The notes under the pieces are model-generated. The model did no database searches. It had not been told where the DNA came from and saw only the letters and a list, made by a program, of their open reading frames with translations. DNA of 55,706 nucleotides from Micromonospora qiuiae. Lineage in GTDB: Bacteria > Actinomycetota > Actinomycetes > Mycobacteriales > Micromonosporaceae. Where the stretch lies: positions 1-55,706 of the forward strand of contig NZ_BOPC01000061.1 of assembly GCF_016863555.1 (NCBI RefSeq), written 5' to 3'. The translations under genes were made by a program, and so were the position numbers. Shown piece after piece: positions 33,475-42,800 of the stretch (its first letter is position 1; each line of letters begins with the position of its first letter).

Positions 33475-35593
33475 CGCCCCAGTCCTTGGACAGGTGGGCC
33501 TCGGTTGCGGGGAGCCAATCGCCGTTGCGGCACGGCACGTGAAGACCCATTTCGCGGATTTCGCGCCAGGGTGGATCGGCGAGGCCAGTCGCGAAATGGT
33601 ACGTCCACAGCAACACATCGGCGGCCAGCTCCGGCCTGCGCCTCAGCTCTTCCCCGATGGTCCGGAGCAGCGCGGCGGCCCGGTACTCCCGGACCAGACC
33701 GACTTCCAGCAGCGTGCGGCCGGGCCGCTTGGTGACGATGCTTCCGGTGCGGGTGTTCCAGGGCAGTGCCGACGAGACGTAGAACAGCCGGTGGCGCAGC
33801 GATTCCGGCGGTTTGAGGTCGTCGCCGGCGGTATCCGGCGCGTCGGCGTCCGAGCGCGGGGAGAAGAATGCAGTTGGGCCGCCGCGGTCGCTGTTGCAGG
33901 CGCGCAGCCGGCCATCGTCATCGATCAGGATAGTGCGGCCGCGCAGGACCGTGCGCTGCCGCACCGCGCCGGCCAGGTCGTCGTAGAAGGCCATCCAGGC
34001 GTTTGGGTCGAACGGCGCCGCCACCAGGTCCTGGGCAATGCGCTCCGCCCAGCCGGCGATCTCCTCATGCGGCGCGGTCAGAGTCCGACCGGCAAGCGTC
34101 CGGGCGGTCACGCCGATGCTGGCCCGGCGTCTCTTCGACAGTGCGGCCGGGAGCAACGGCACGTCCGCGCGCCGGGCCAGCCGCTCGGTTGTCAGCACTC
34201 TGCTCCCGCCGTCATCCCAGGCGAAAACCTGCGAGAGCGAGGATCGCACGCCCGAGTCACCCTCGATGGGCACCACATGTACGGTAGCGGCGTCGTGGCC
34301 GAGGGCACGGAACGCGTCCCGCAGTCGCCCGGCGTCCTCGGCCGTCCAGGAGAGCAGGTCGGCGAGGGTGTCCACATCGATCGGCACGTCGCCGCTGCGC
34401 GCCGCGAGCAGCAGCCGTGCGCACAACATCGCGACCTCGTCGAGCAAGGTGTCGTTCAGTGGCACGGACTGCTCGAGACCGACCCGGGCAAGCTTGGCGA
34501 AGAACGGCGCGTTGACGTGCGCGGCCAGCGGTGCCCGGGCGTCCCGCCCCATCGGCAGGTGGGTGTAGAGGCGGTGATTGCCGGACTCGTCGCCGAGGGT
34601 CGCGGCGATCGACACGTGGGCGTCGCCGCGCCAGTCCCGCCAGCCCTCGCTAATGTGGTCGCCCTCGATGCTCCGCCGGATCGTCTCGGTCAGCGTCGCC
34701 TCGGGGACCAGCTTGTCGGCCACGAAATACCGACCTGCCGGGCTCAGATCCACGATCGATGCCGAGACCCCGCTGTCGAAGCCGGCCAGTGGCGTCTCGC
34801 GCCGGCGCAGAGTCTCGCGGATCGGCTGCCGTCCGCCGATCTCGACGGTCAGCTCGGAGATCCGACGCAAGAACAGCAGCGTCGGCGGTGTCCCGCCAAG
34901 CAGGCGTAACTGCGCCATCGCGTCCGTGCGGGCGTCGTCGCTCTTGAGTGGCAGTCGCCCTACTGTGGCGTACCCCTCGGCAAGCAACTCGATCACCGCC
35001 GTCGGCCGGTGCGGCTGGGGGAGTGGCAGACACAGGTGGAAGACATCGCGCTCGATGTCGGCGACGTCGGCGGCAATGTCGGGGCCGACGATGCCGATCA
35101 GCTGATCGCGCAGCTCCGGGCCTGTGGCGAAGCGGAAAGAGTAGGCGTCGTCGAGGTCCGCCGCCGTCGAATAGACCTCGGGTGACCGAGACAGCTGCAG
35201 GACCGATTTGAAGCCGATGCCCTTGTTGCCGATGCCCTCGTCGGGCCGCTTGTCCGACCGGGCAACGTCGCTGATCGCGTCGAAGTTGCTGTCGTCGAAG
35301 CCGTTGCCCGTATTTGCCACGTACAGCACGCCGTGCTCGCCCTCATCGGGATCGAGCCGGACCAGGATCCGTCCGGTCCGCTCCCCGCCATCGTGCGCAT
35401 CGTGTGCGTTCTGCACCAGCTCGACCACGGCCCGGTGCTCGTAGTCGCGGACCGCCTGCTCGGTCAGGTTCTTCAGGCCGCGGGCCGGGTTCCAATCGTC
35501 CTTCGAGCGCAGGTACGACCGGATGCGGCCACGGGTTGTGTCCTCGATTCGGCGCTGGCGTGATCTAGTCGAGGTGGGCTGGACCTGAGTCAC
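33242..35593 (-). CDS. 5' part of sacsin-like HATPase (HSP90-type) protein, frameshifted
   Basis: From GTG 35593 the protein carries a GHKL/HSP90-type ATPase as in sacsin-like proteins: N-box HRAVVELVQNAHDAHD, G1-box YVANTGNGFD and G2-box GIGNKGIGFKSVLQL, in residues 50-140. Unrecognised helical/beta regions follow to about residue 700 (REMGLHVPCRNGDWLPA). After about 33470 the frame becomes Arg-rich nonsense, and the next frame carries the continuation. Sacsin-like HATPase proteins with NOV_C ends occur in bacterial defence islands and in plants (NO VEIN). Their role is not settled. The neighbours upstream belong to the type VII locus and are probably separate. Confidence 0.75.
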   Translation of the reverse strand: MTQVQPTSTRSRQRRIEDTTRGRIRSYLRSKDDWNPARGLKNLTEQAVRDYEHRAVVELVQNAHDAHDGGERTGRILVRLDPDEGEHGVLYVANTGNGFDDSNFDAISDVARSDKRPDEGIGNKGIGFKSVLQLSRSPEVYSTAADLDDAYSFRFATGPELRDQLIGIVGPDIAADVADIERDVFHLCLPLPQPHRPTAVIELLAEGYATVGRLPLKSDDARTDAMAQLRLLGGTPPTLLFLRRISELTVEIGGRQPIRETLRRRETPLAGFDSGVSASIVDLSPAGRYFVADKLVPEATLTETIRRSIEGDHISEGWRDWRGDAHVSIAATLGDESGNHRLYTHLPMGRDARAPLAAHVNAPFFAKLARVGLEQSVPLNDTLLDEVAMLCARLLLAARSGDVPIDVDTLADLLSWTAEDAGRLRDAFRALGHDAATVHVVPIEGDSGVRSSLSQVFAWDDGGSRVLTTERLARRADVPLLPAALSKRRRASIGVTARTLAGRTLTAPHEEIAGWAERIAQDLVAAPFDPNAWMAFYDDLAGAVRQRTVLRGRTILIDDDGRLRACNSDRGGPTAFFSPRSDADAPDTAGDDLKPPESLRHRLFYVSSALPWNTRTGSIVTKRPGRTLLEVGLVREYRAAALLRTIGEELRRRPELAADVLLWTYHFATGLADPPWREIREMGLHVPCRNGDWLPATEAHLSKDWGGPRARAARRPAAPHRRRVPRDGRPATPDPRRAGRSAVLRPPTRAVAGVPRAHRRAGRPGPRSGAGFAAERARRRLHG

Positions 35594-35738
35594 GCCTTGA
35601 GCATGCCACCCAGGTACGACACAGGCGGCAGTGCGCCACTACAGACACCTGATGATCGAAGCCCGGCCGCCGAACCCCGTTTACGATGCGCCGGTACGCA
35701 CCCAGATGGCTGCGGGGTGCTCCGCCCGTCCCCTCTCA

Positions 35739-36437
35739 TTAGTAGACGTCCGATGGTTCGTCGTCGGGACCGTCGTTGTTGATCAACCCGGGGTAACGCC
35801 GTGCCGGCCGGTCGCCGCGCCAGGCGTCCAACTGGCGCTTGGGCTGGGCTGGCCAAGCGCCAGCGCCCTGGCGGGGCACCCGGCCGCTGGTCGCGCCGTC
35901 GGTGTACCAGAGAGGGTCGGACGTGTCGCGGTATCCGCGGGGCATCTGGATGCTTGCCCCCCGCACCTGCAGCCAATCGTCCAGTTCCGCCAGCAGGCGC
36001 GTGGCTTTGAGCCGGGCCGCCTGCAGAGTGGCGTCATCGGGCACGTAGCTGTGCTGCCTGCCGAGCACTGATGCGGGCCGGAGCTCCGTTGCGAGCGATC
36101 TGAAATCCGGTTCGTGGTGGTTCTGCTCGATCGCCTCCTTAACCTCGCGAAGGCGCTTTGCCATCATATCCAGCGCCTCGCGGGCGGAGTGAGCGCCCTC
36201 CGAGATGGCCCGGCAGGACTTCTCGATCTTGAAGATGCTTGCCCGGTAGCGTTCGCTGTCCGAGCCCGTCCAATCGACCGCAAGGTCCTCCATCTCCTGA
36301 CCCAGATCCAGAGCGAGCTGCGCGGTGACCTCGGTCAGCGTCGACCAGACGGCCGCTACCGCCTCGACCTCGAGTGGGTCTCCGCTGGCGACCGCCGCGC
36401 GAAGTCGCTCCGAGCGATTTTCAGGGTGATCGGTCAA
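35739..36437 (-). CDS. ESX/WXG100-type protein, long form
   Basis: This 232-aa protein has an N-terminal helix-turn-helix hairpin with a W-x-G turn (LAVDWTGSDSERYRASIFK) near residue 55 and a second long helix (AREALDMMAKRLREVKEAI), the WXG100 plan. A C-terminal extension of about 110 residues is Pro/Arg-rich. It may be a secreted substrate or structural partner of the type VII system encoded upstream (eccB, eccD). It is the last gene of the leftward operon, with only three bases between it and the preceding gene. Confidence 0.6.
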   Translation of the reverse strand: MTDHPENRSERLRAAVASGDPLEVEAVAAVWSTLTEVTAQLALDLGQEMEDLAVDWTGSDSERYRASIFKIEKSCRAISEGAHSAREALDMMAKRLREVKEAIEQNHHEPDFRSLATELRPASVLGRQHSYVPDDATLQAARLKATRLLAELDDWLQVRGASIQMPRGYRDTSDPLWYTDGATSGRVPRQGAGAWPAQPKRQLDAWRGDRPARRYPGLINNDGPDDEPSDVY

Positions 36438-36440
36438 CGG

Positions 36441-36797
36441 TCAGTCTCCGAGCATTCGAGTGGCGGCTTCCAACCGGCCGTACGACGATTCGATCACCTC
36501 GCGGGTGGCCTGGTCGGTGTCGCCATAGCGGCGCAGCAGTACCTCGGTCAACTCGATGGCGTTCTCATAGGCCTCCATGAGCTGCGCCAGCTCCTGCTGA
36601 TACGCCTCGCACACCCTCTGGTGCCTCAAGGCCTGTTCTTTGGCGATCGCAGTTTCGCCCAACGGAAGCTGGCGGTGCTGCAGCGCGTTCAGAGCGCTCA
36701 ACTGGCCGCTGAGATCCGTCAGGTGACGGCCCATTCGCTCCACGAAGCGCCGCAGGGCGGCAAGATCGACGCGAGCGCTTCCGGGGCGATCAGTCAT
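36441..36797 (-). CDS. Small helical ESX-like protein
   Basis: ATG 36797 follows GGGAG at eight bases and gives 118 aa, almost entirely helical (LAALRRFVERMGRHLTDLSGQL; RVCEAYQQELAQLMEAYENAIELTEVLL). No W-x-G is present, which fits the PE-like or partner subunit of an ESX heterodimer. It lies between eccB and the long WXG100-type gene. The longer frame to 36833 adds only a basic leader. Confidence 0.6.
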   Translation of the reverse strand: MTDRPGSARVDLAALRRFVERMGRHLTDLSGQLSALNALQHRQLPLGETAIAKEQALRHQRVCEAYQQELAQLMEAYENAIELTEVLLRRYGDTDQATREVIESSYGRLEAATRMLGD

Positions 36798-36940
36798 CCG
36801 GCGGACTCCCTTCGCTCCCTGCCGTACCGCCACCGAGCGCGCGTGCGAGTCGCGCGGAGGGTAGCCGTCAGGATACCGGATCAGCGGTCGAGTCCGGTCG
36901 GTCCGACCAGGACACTGGCGCCCGCGTTCGTCGTTCCTAA

Positions 36941-38326
36941 TTAGGCGGGTGGATCGGCGTCGAGCACGCTCAATGTCGGTCCGAGGGGCAGTGCGTCGGC
37001 CAGCCCTGCCGGTATGAGCTGCGGCGTGACGTCCCCCAGGCCGAGTGCGACCTGCGCCGCGCGATCGGCGACCGGGAACCGCTGTCCCTGCGTGTTCACC
37101 AGAAGGACACCGCCATCGGCCGTACGCAGGAGTGCCCCCGTCCCGCCAGACATCTGCACCCAGTCAACCGTGGCTACGCCCTCGGGAGCTCGGCTGTCAC
37201 GCAACTCCGGCCCGACGGGAGTGGCGTCCGACAGGTGCGTGGTCCACATCGGCTGCCCGCCTGATCCTTCGGCGTACCGGGCGCAGAGGACCGTATTGCG
37301 CGGATCGGGCCTGGCCAAGGTGGGTGGCTGGTCGGGCATGCCGGGCGGCTGCAGGTTGACGGTGGAGGTCGGCACCTGGCTCAACTCGGCGGCGGCCACC
37401 TCGGTCGGCTCGATGCGGACGTTGGGCTCGTACGCGCCCGGCAGACCGGTCGCCTCCAGGAGACCCAGCACCGTGCCTCCGATGGCTGCCAAACCATCCC
37501 GGAGCAACACGTAGTACTGCCTTTCGCCCCGTATGCCCTGGACTTCGAAGAGCTGGCCCACCCGTGTTTCTTGACCGGCGACGGGAATTCCGTTTTCACC
37601 GATTCCGGGGATCGCCGGTGCGACCAGGTCAGGTCCCTCCGGCAGGGCGTTGACGAACACCTCGGGTAGGGGCAGCGCGGTCACCGAGGCCCAGCCGAGC
37701 GTGGCGCGGATAGCACCACTTTCGCCCACCACCTTCAACCGGTTCCCCTGCCAGATCAGATAAAGCTGCTCTTCGGCGACGACCAGGACCCCGTCGGCCA
37801 GCGGCTCGTTGACCCAGGACGGCTCCTCACCAAGAACCGCCCAGCTCACCACCGCGCCAGCGGGATCACTGGCTCGACAGATCATCCACGGGAGCCGGAT
37901 CAACGCCGCCGGTCTCGGTACGTCGTCCGGCGCGTCCCTGATGCCGAGCGGCGGGCCGTAGCGCTCGTTGGCCAGCGAGCTGTGCCGTACCCAGCGGACG
38001 TCCTCGCTGGCCGCGCCCAACAGCAGCCGCGCCGAGGCGTAGTTGAGCACCGGATGCAGCAGCCCTTCGCGGTAGACGTAACGACTGCCGGTGTCCCGGT
38101 CGACGATCAACGCGTTCGGGTCGCGCCAGTCCGGTCCGGTGAGGCCGATCAGACCGATTGTCGCCCAGCCGGCCAACATCAGCGCGCAGACCATCACGCC
38201 CGCGAAGACCGCCCCCACCCCGCGGCGCAGCGAATTGTCGGCGTTTGGTCGACCGTAGAGCAGTGCGCTGGTCAATCGCCGGACCATGAACTGGTAAGCG
38301 CGCAACTGTGCGCCGCGGGTCTGCAC
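36941..38326 (-). CDS. eccB: Type VII secretion protein EccB
   Basis: From GTG 38326 the 461-aa protein starts QTRGAQLRAYQFMVRRLTSALL, the usual cytosolic EccB start. One membrane helix follows (GVGAVFAGVMVCALMLAGWATIGLIG, cut here at about residues 35-60), and then a long extracytoplasmic domain with LIVDRDTGSRYVY, ASARLLLG, LVAPAIPGIGENG and VNTQGQRFPV. EccB is a core subunit of the ESX membrane complex with ATPase activity reported in mycobacteria. It follows eccD by 10 bases. The longer frame to 38590 runs through eccD and is not used. Confidence 0.9.
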   Translation of the reverse strand: MQTRGAQLRAYQFMVRRLTSALLYGRPNADNSLRRGVGAVFAGVMVCALMLAGWATIGLIGLTGPDWRDPNALIVDRDTGSRYVYREGLLHPVLNYASARLLLGAASEDVRWVRHSSLANERYGPPLGIRDAPDDVPRPAALIRLPWMICRASDPAGAVVSWAVLGEEPSWVNEPLADGVLVVAEEQLYLIWQGNRLKVVGESGAIRATLGWASVTALPLPEVFVNALPEGPDLVAPAIPGIGENGIPVAGQETRVGQLFEVQGIRGERQYYVLLRDGLAAIGGTVLGLLEATGLPGAYEPNVRIEPTEVAAAELSQVPTSTVNLQPPGMPDQPPTLARPDPRNTVLCARYAEGSGGQPMWTTHLSDATPVGPELRDSRAPEGVATVDWVQMSGGTGALLRTADGGVLLVNTQGQRFPVADRAAQVALGLGDVTPQLIPAGLADALPLGPTLSVLDADPPA

Positions 38327-38336
38327 CGGTGACCGC

Positions 38337-39734
38337 CTAACCCAGGACGGGGTCGACGACGGACCCGAACAGGCCGCAGACCCCGGCGGCCAGCGGCACC
38401 AGCGCGACCAGCAGGAGGGAGTCGAGCAGGTCCAGCAGGCGGCCCGAGTACGGTGTACCGAACCGTCGACCGACGCCGGCCATGCCCGCCTGGATCGCGC
38501 CGCCTGCGACCACGGCCAGCATTGCCGCCAGCAGCGCCGCCCGGCTGCCTGGAACGCCGACCAGAGCGGCCGCCGCGCCGGTGCCGACAAGCGTGACTGC
38601 CCCGCCGACCAGCAGCACCAGGCGTTGGATCAGCCGGTCGAAGGTGCGCCCCCGCAGCAGCAGGCTCAGCCCGGCGCAGCCGGCCAGCGCGAGGGCCGTG
38701 GCCGAACCGTCCCAGGCGAGGACCATCGCGCCGACGGTAACAATCGCAGCCGTGCCGCCCAGCATCCCGGCGAGGATGCCGGCCGAGGCGGCGACCCGGT
38801 CCGTGACCGCACCGAAGTTCACCGCCGGCGGGTCGGCCCGGATGTCTTCTGGTTGGTTCGGGAGATCCGGTACGGGTAGCCGGCCCAGCCGCAGCGCGAC
38901 GAACGGAAGGACCAGGGTGGCGATCGAGCTGAGGGTGACCATGATGGCGGCTGCCTGCGGCGGGGCGAGTCCCCCCAGCACCAACAGCGCGCCGGCGGCC
39001 AGAGCGAGCGCTGCGCCGATCGCGCCGAGGAACAGCGGACGCCAAGCCGTCGTGCCTACCAGCCCGACAACGGCGATGACCAGCAGCACCGTCGCGCCGG
39101 TGAGTAGTTGTGGAGCGCCGAAGGCACCCGGACCTGGCCCGCTCGGCTCGGCCGTGACCAGAAGACCGCAGGTGAAGGCGTACGGGAGTGCGGTGGCGGC
39201 AAGGGTCGCACCGGTCGTACCGTCGCCGAAGGCTCTCGCCGCCACGGTGCCGGCCGAGGAGAGCAGGACGGCGATCAGTGCGGCGGTGGCGTACCCGATG
39301 GTGCGTGGTTCGACGATAAACAGCAGGGCGGCGCCGGCGAGTGCGGCCAGCGCCGCCGTCGTGAGCGCGAACCACCGGGTGGTCGCCGATTGCCACTGTG
39401 GTACTGCCTGGGCGGCGGCGGCGACGGCGTCGGTGAGGTCGTCGAACACCGGCTCGGGCGCCGCGTCCGAGGCACGTGTGAGGACGACGTGGTCGCCGTT
39501 TTGGAGTCCGAGGGCCTGCGGGGTGGCGCTGGTGTCCAACAGGCCACCGCCCAGATGGGAGAGCACCCATCCACCGTGGTCGGGCGCACCGTCGTCCTCA
39601 CCGGCGAGGCGCAACAGCACCGGTGCGATCTCGGCGACGGGTAGGTTGGCCGGCACCGCGACGTCGACTCGGCGCAGCGGCGCGACAAGGGTCAGTCGGC
39701 ACAGCCCGTCCACCGAACTCTCTGCCACCATCAT
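38337..39734 (-). CDS. eccD: Type VII secretion protein EccD
   Basis: The 465-aa protein has an N-terminal ubiquitin-like (YukD-type) domain (CRLTLVAPLRRVDVAVP; GDHVVLTRA) and about eleven membrane helices to the C-terminus, as in EccD, the channel-lining subunit of ESX systems. The cytosolic domain is followed by a linker at residues 90-120. Start ATG 39734 or 39731 comes just after GGAGGG. It is the first gene of the leftward operon eccD-eccB-esx-like genes, divergent from eccC. Confidence 0.9.
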   Translation of the reverse strand: MMVAESSVDGLCRLTLVAPLRRVDVAVPANLPVAEIAPVLLRLAGEDDGAPDHGGWVLSHLGGGLLDTSATPQALGLQNGDHVVLTRASDAAPEPVFDDLTDAVAAAAQAVPQWQSATTRWFALTTAALAALAGAALLFIVEPRTIGYATAALIAVLLSSAGTVAARAFGDGTTGATLAATALPYAFTCGLLVTAEPSGPGPGAFGAPQLLTGATVLLVIAVVGLVGTTAWRPLFLGAIGAALALAAGALLVLGGLAPPQAAAIMVTLSSIATLVLPFVALRLGRLPVPDLPNQPEDIRADPPAVNFGAVTDRVAASAGILAGMLGGTAAIVTVGAMVLAWDGSATALALAGCAGLSLLLRGRTFDRLIQRLVLLVGGAVTLVGTGAAAALVGVPGSRAALLAAMLAVVAGGAIQAGMAGVGRRFGTPYSGRLLDLLDSLLLVALVPLAAGVCGLFGSVVDPVLG

Positions 39735-39782
39735 GGCCCTCCGTCCGCGCCGTCACCGGGCCGCGCGTCCCGGTACCTATGA

Positions 39783-39809
39783 TTGCGAATACCACGGCAA
39801 CGCTAATCT
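39783..39809 (+). promoter_or_regulatory. Possible promoter of the eccC operon
   Basis: TTGCGA (39783-39788) and TAATCT (39804-39809), separated by 15 bp, lie in the 158-bp gap between the divergent eccD and eccC genes, about 80 bases upstream of eccC. The spacing is short of the ideal 17 bp, so this is a tentative call. Confidence 0.3.
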
Positions 39810-39892
39810 AGCGCCGGAGCGCCGTGGCGTGGCCGGCCGACAAGAGCGGCAGCGCGTGGCAGGCGAACGGCGGCGTTCGGGAGGAGCCCAGG

Positions 39893-42800
39893 GTGAGTAC
39901 GGAGGTCGTCGTCCGCCCGCCCCGCTCAGCGGCGCCCGCGCTGCCCAGAGGCGAGATCATTCTCGAACCCCCGCCGGAACTGCCAGGCGAGCTGGCTGCC
40001 CGCCGCAGCCAGCTCGTTCTGCTCCTTCCCACTCTGGCCGGCATGATGGCGATGGCTCTGGTTTTCGCCAGTCGAGCAGGCGGGACCCTCACGTACCTTG
40101 CTGGTGGGGTACTGGGCCTCGCCCTCCTCGGCCAGCTCTTCATGCAGATGACCCCACAGGACCGCGACCCTGAGGCTGTGTTGGCGGCCGAGCGACAGGA
40201 CTACCTGCGCTACCTGGACCAGGTGCGGAGGCAGGCGCGTCGGGCGGTGGAGCAGCAGCGGGTAGCGATGCGTCGGCGGCACCCGGACCCCGAAGTGCTC
40301 TGGTCCTTTGTCGGCAGCCGCCGAATGTGGGAACGGCGGGCCGCCGACGAGGACTTCGGCGAAATCCGGCTGGCCGTCGGGCCGCAGCCGCTCGCGGTCA
40401 CCCTGGTGCCACCCGAAACCAAGCCGGTCGAGGACCTCGATCCGTTGTGCGCGATTGCGCTCCGGCGGTTCGTACGGACCTACAGCACCGTGCCGGACCT
40501 GCCGATAGCGCTGTCGCTGCGCGCGTTCGGACGCGTGGTACTCCGAGGCGAGAGGCCCGACACCCTGGCACTGGCCCGCAGCCTGCTCTGCTCTGCGGCA
40601 GTCCTGCACGCCCCGGACGACCTCCGGGTGGCGGTGGTGACCGCGCCGGATCGCCTGGCGGACTGGGACTGGGTCAAGTGGCTGCCGCACACGCACGACG
40701 ACAGGCGGCGTGACGGTGCCGGCGTGGCCAGCCTGGTCTTCCCCGGTCTGGCCGAGCTGGAATCGGCACTCGCCGACGAGCTGCAAATCCGACCCGGGTT
40801 CAGCGTCGATGCCGTACCCCTGGTCACCGAGCCGCACCTGCTCGTCATCCATGATGGAGGCGAAACCGACCGCGCCGAGTCGCTGACCAAAGCAGGTCTG
40901 CTCGGCACCACGGTGCTCGACCTCTCCGGTGCCGTTCCGCGAGATGCGGGGCGGTGGCTGCTGTGCCTGCGCGTGGCGGGCGAGGAGATCCGGCTCGACC
41001 AGGGCAAGAGCACCACCCTGCTGGGGCGACCCGATCGGCTGAGCGTGCCGCAAGCGGCAGCAGTGGCCCGCCAGTTGTCACGTTACCGCCTGCTCCGGCC
41101 CGGCGGCTCCGACCCGTTGACCGGCGACACGAGCCTGCTCGAACTGCTCGGACTTGATGGACCAGGCGCACTCGACCCGGCGCGGAGCTGGGCCGACCGC
41201 CCCGCCCGGCAGCGGTTGCGGGTGCCAATCGGGGTGGGCCGCGACGGCCAGCCGGTCGAGCTGGACCTCAAGGAGGCGGCGCTGGAGGGGATGGGACCGC
41301 ACGGACTGGTGATCGGTGCCACCGGCTCCGGCAAGAGCGAACTGCTGCGCACTCTGGTGATAGCGCTGGCCGCGACGCATTCGTCCGAGGAGCTCAACTT
41401 CGCACTCATCGACTTCAAAGGCGGCGCGACCTTCGACTCGTTTGACCGTCTGCCTCACACCAGCGCGGTAATTACCAACCTCGCCGACGAGCTGCCGCTG
41501 GTGGATCGGACCCACGATGCGCTCGCGGGCGAGCTGGTGCGCCGGCAGGAACTGCTCCGCTCCGCAGGCAACTACGCCTCCCGGCACGAGTACGAGCGGG
41601 CCCGGCGGTCCGGGGCGCCGGTTCCCCCGCTGCCCAGCCTGCTGATCGTCTGCGACGAGTTCTCCGAGCTGCTCACCGCCAAGCCGGACTTCATCGACCT
41701 GTTCGTCCAGATCGGCCGGGTGGGCCGGTCCCTCGGCGTGCACCTGCTACTCGCCTCGCAGCGACTGGAGGAGGGCCGGCTGCGAGGCCTGGACACGCAC
41801 CTGTCGTACCGGATCGGGCTGCGCACCTTCTCCGCAGTGGAGAGCCGGATCGTGCTCGGTGTCCCGGACGCTTACGAGCTGCCCCGTACCCCCGGCCACG
41901 GCTACCTGCGGGTGGACACCTCGACCATGATCCGGTTCCAGGCCGCGTACGTCTCGGGGGTATACCGCCCGACCCGGCGGGTGACCGGCGTTCGGCCGGC
42001 CGAGTCACTGGTCGTACCGTTCTCCGCCGGACGGGTGCCCGTACCGGGAACTCCGCTGGTCGAGGATCCGCCGGACGACGTCGAGGAGCAACTAACCTCG
42101 GTGCTCGACCTCCTCATCGACCGGTTGTACGACCGAGGTGTGCCGGCCCACCAGGTGTGGCTGCCGCCGCTGGCTGTACCGCCCACGCTGGCCGACTTGC
42201 TGCCGCCGTTGGCGGTCAACGCCACATTCGGCCTGCACCCGATCGGCTGGCCCCAGCGGGGTAGCCTCGTCGCGCCGGTCGGCGTCGTGGACCGGCCCTT
42301 CGATCAGCGTCGTGACGTGCTGCTCGTCGATCTCGCCGGTGCGAGCGGCCACCTCGCGATCGTCGGTGGTCCGCAGTCCGGCAAGAGTACCCTGACCCGC
42401 TCGCTGATCTGCGCACTCGCTCTCACCCACACCCCGGCCGAGGCGCAGTTCTTCTGCCTGAACTTCGGCGGGGGTGGGCTCGGTTCCCTCGAGGGTCTAC
42501 CCCATGTGTCCGGGGTCGCGAGCCGCCGGGACGTGGACAAGGTGCAGCGCGTCGCCGCCGAGGTGGGCACCCTGTTTGAGGAGCGCGAGGCGCGGTTCGC
42601 CGCCCTGGGCATCCAGAACATGGCCGACTACCGGCGCCGCCGCGCGCGCGGGGAGTTCGCCGACGATCCGTTCGGCGACGTGTTCCTCGTCGTCGACGAC
42701 TGGCGCACACTGCGAGCGGAGTTCGAGGAGCTGGAGGACGAGATCACCCAGCTGGCCGACCGAGGGCTCAGCTACGGCATCCACCTGGTCCTTACCGCTG

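Noticed and set aside
38482..40173. 563-codon plus-strand frame
   Set aside because: Antisense to eccD and overlaps the start of eccC in another frame; low-complexity Ala/Ser/Arg.
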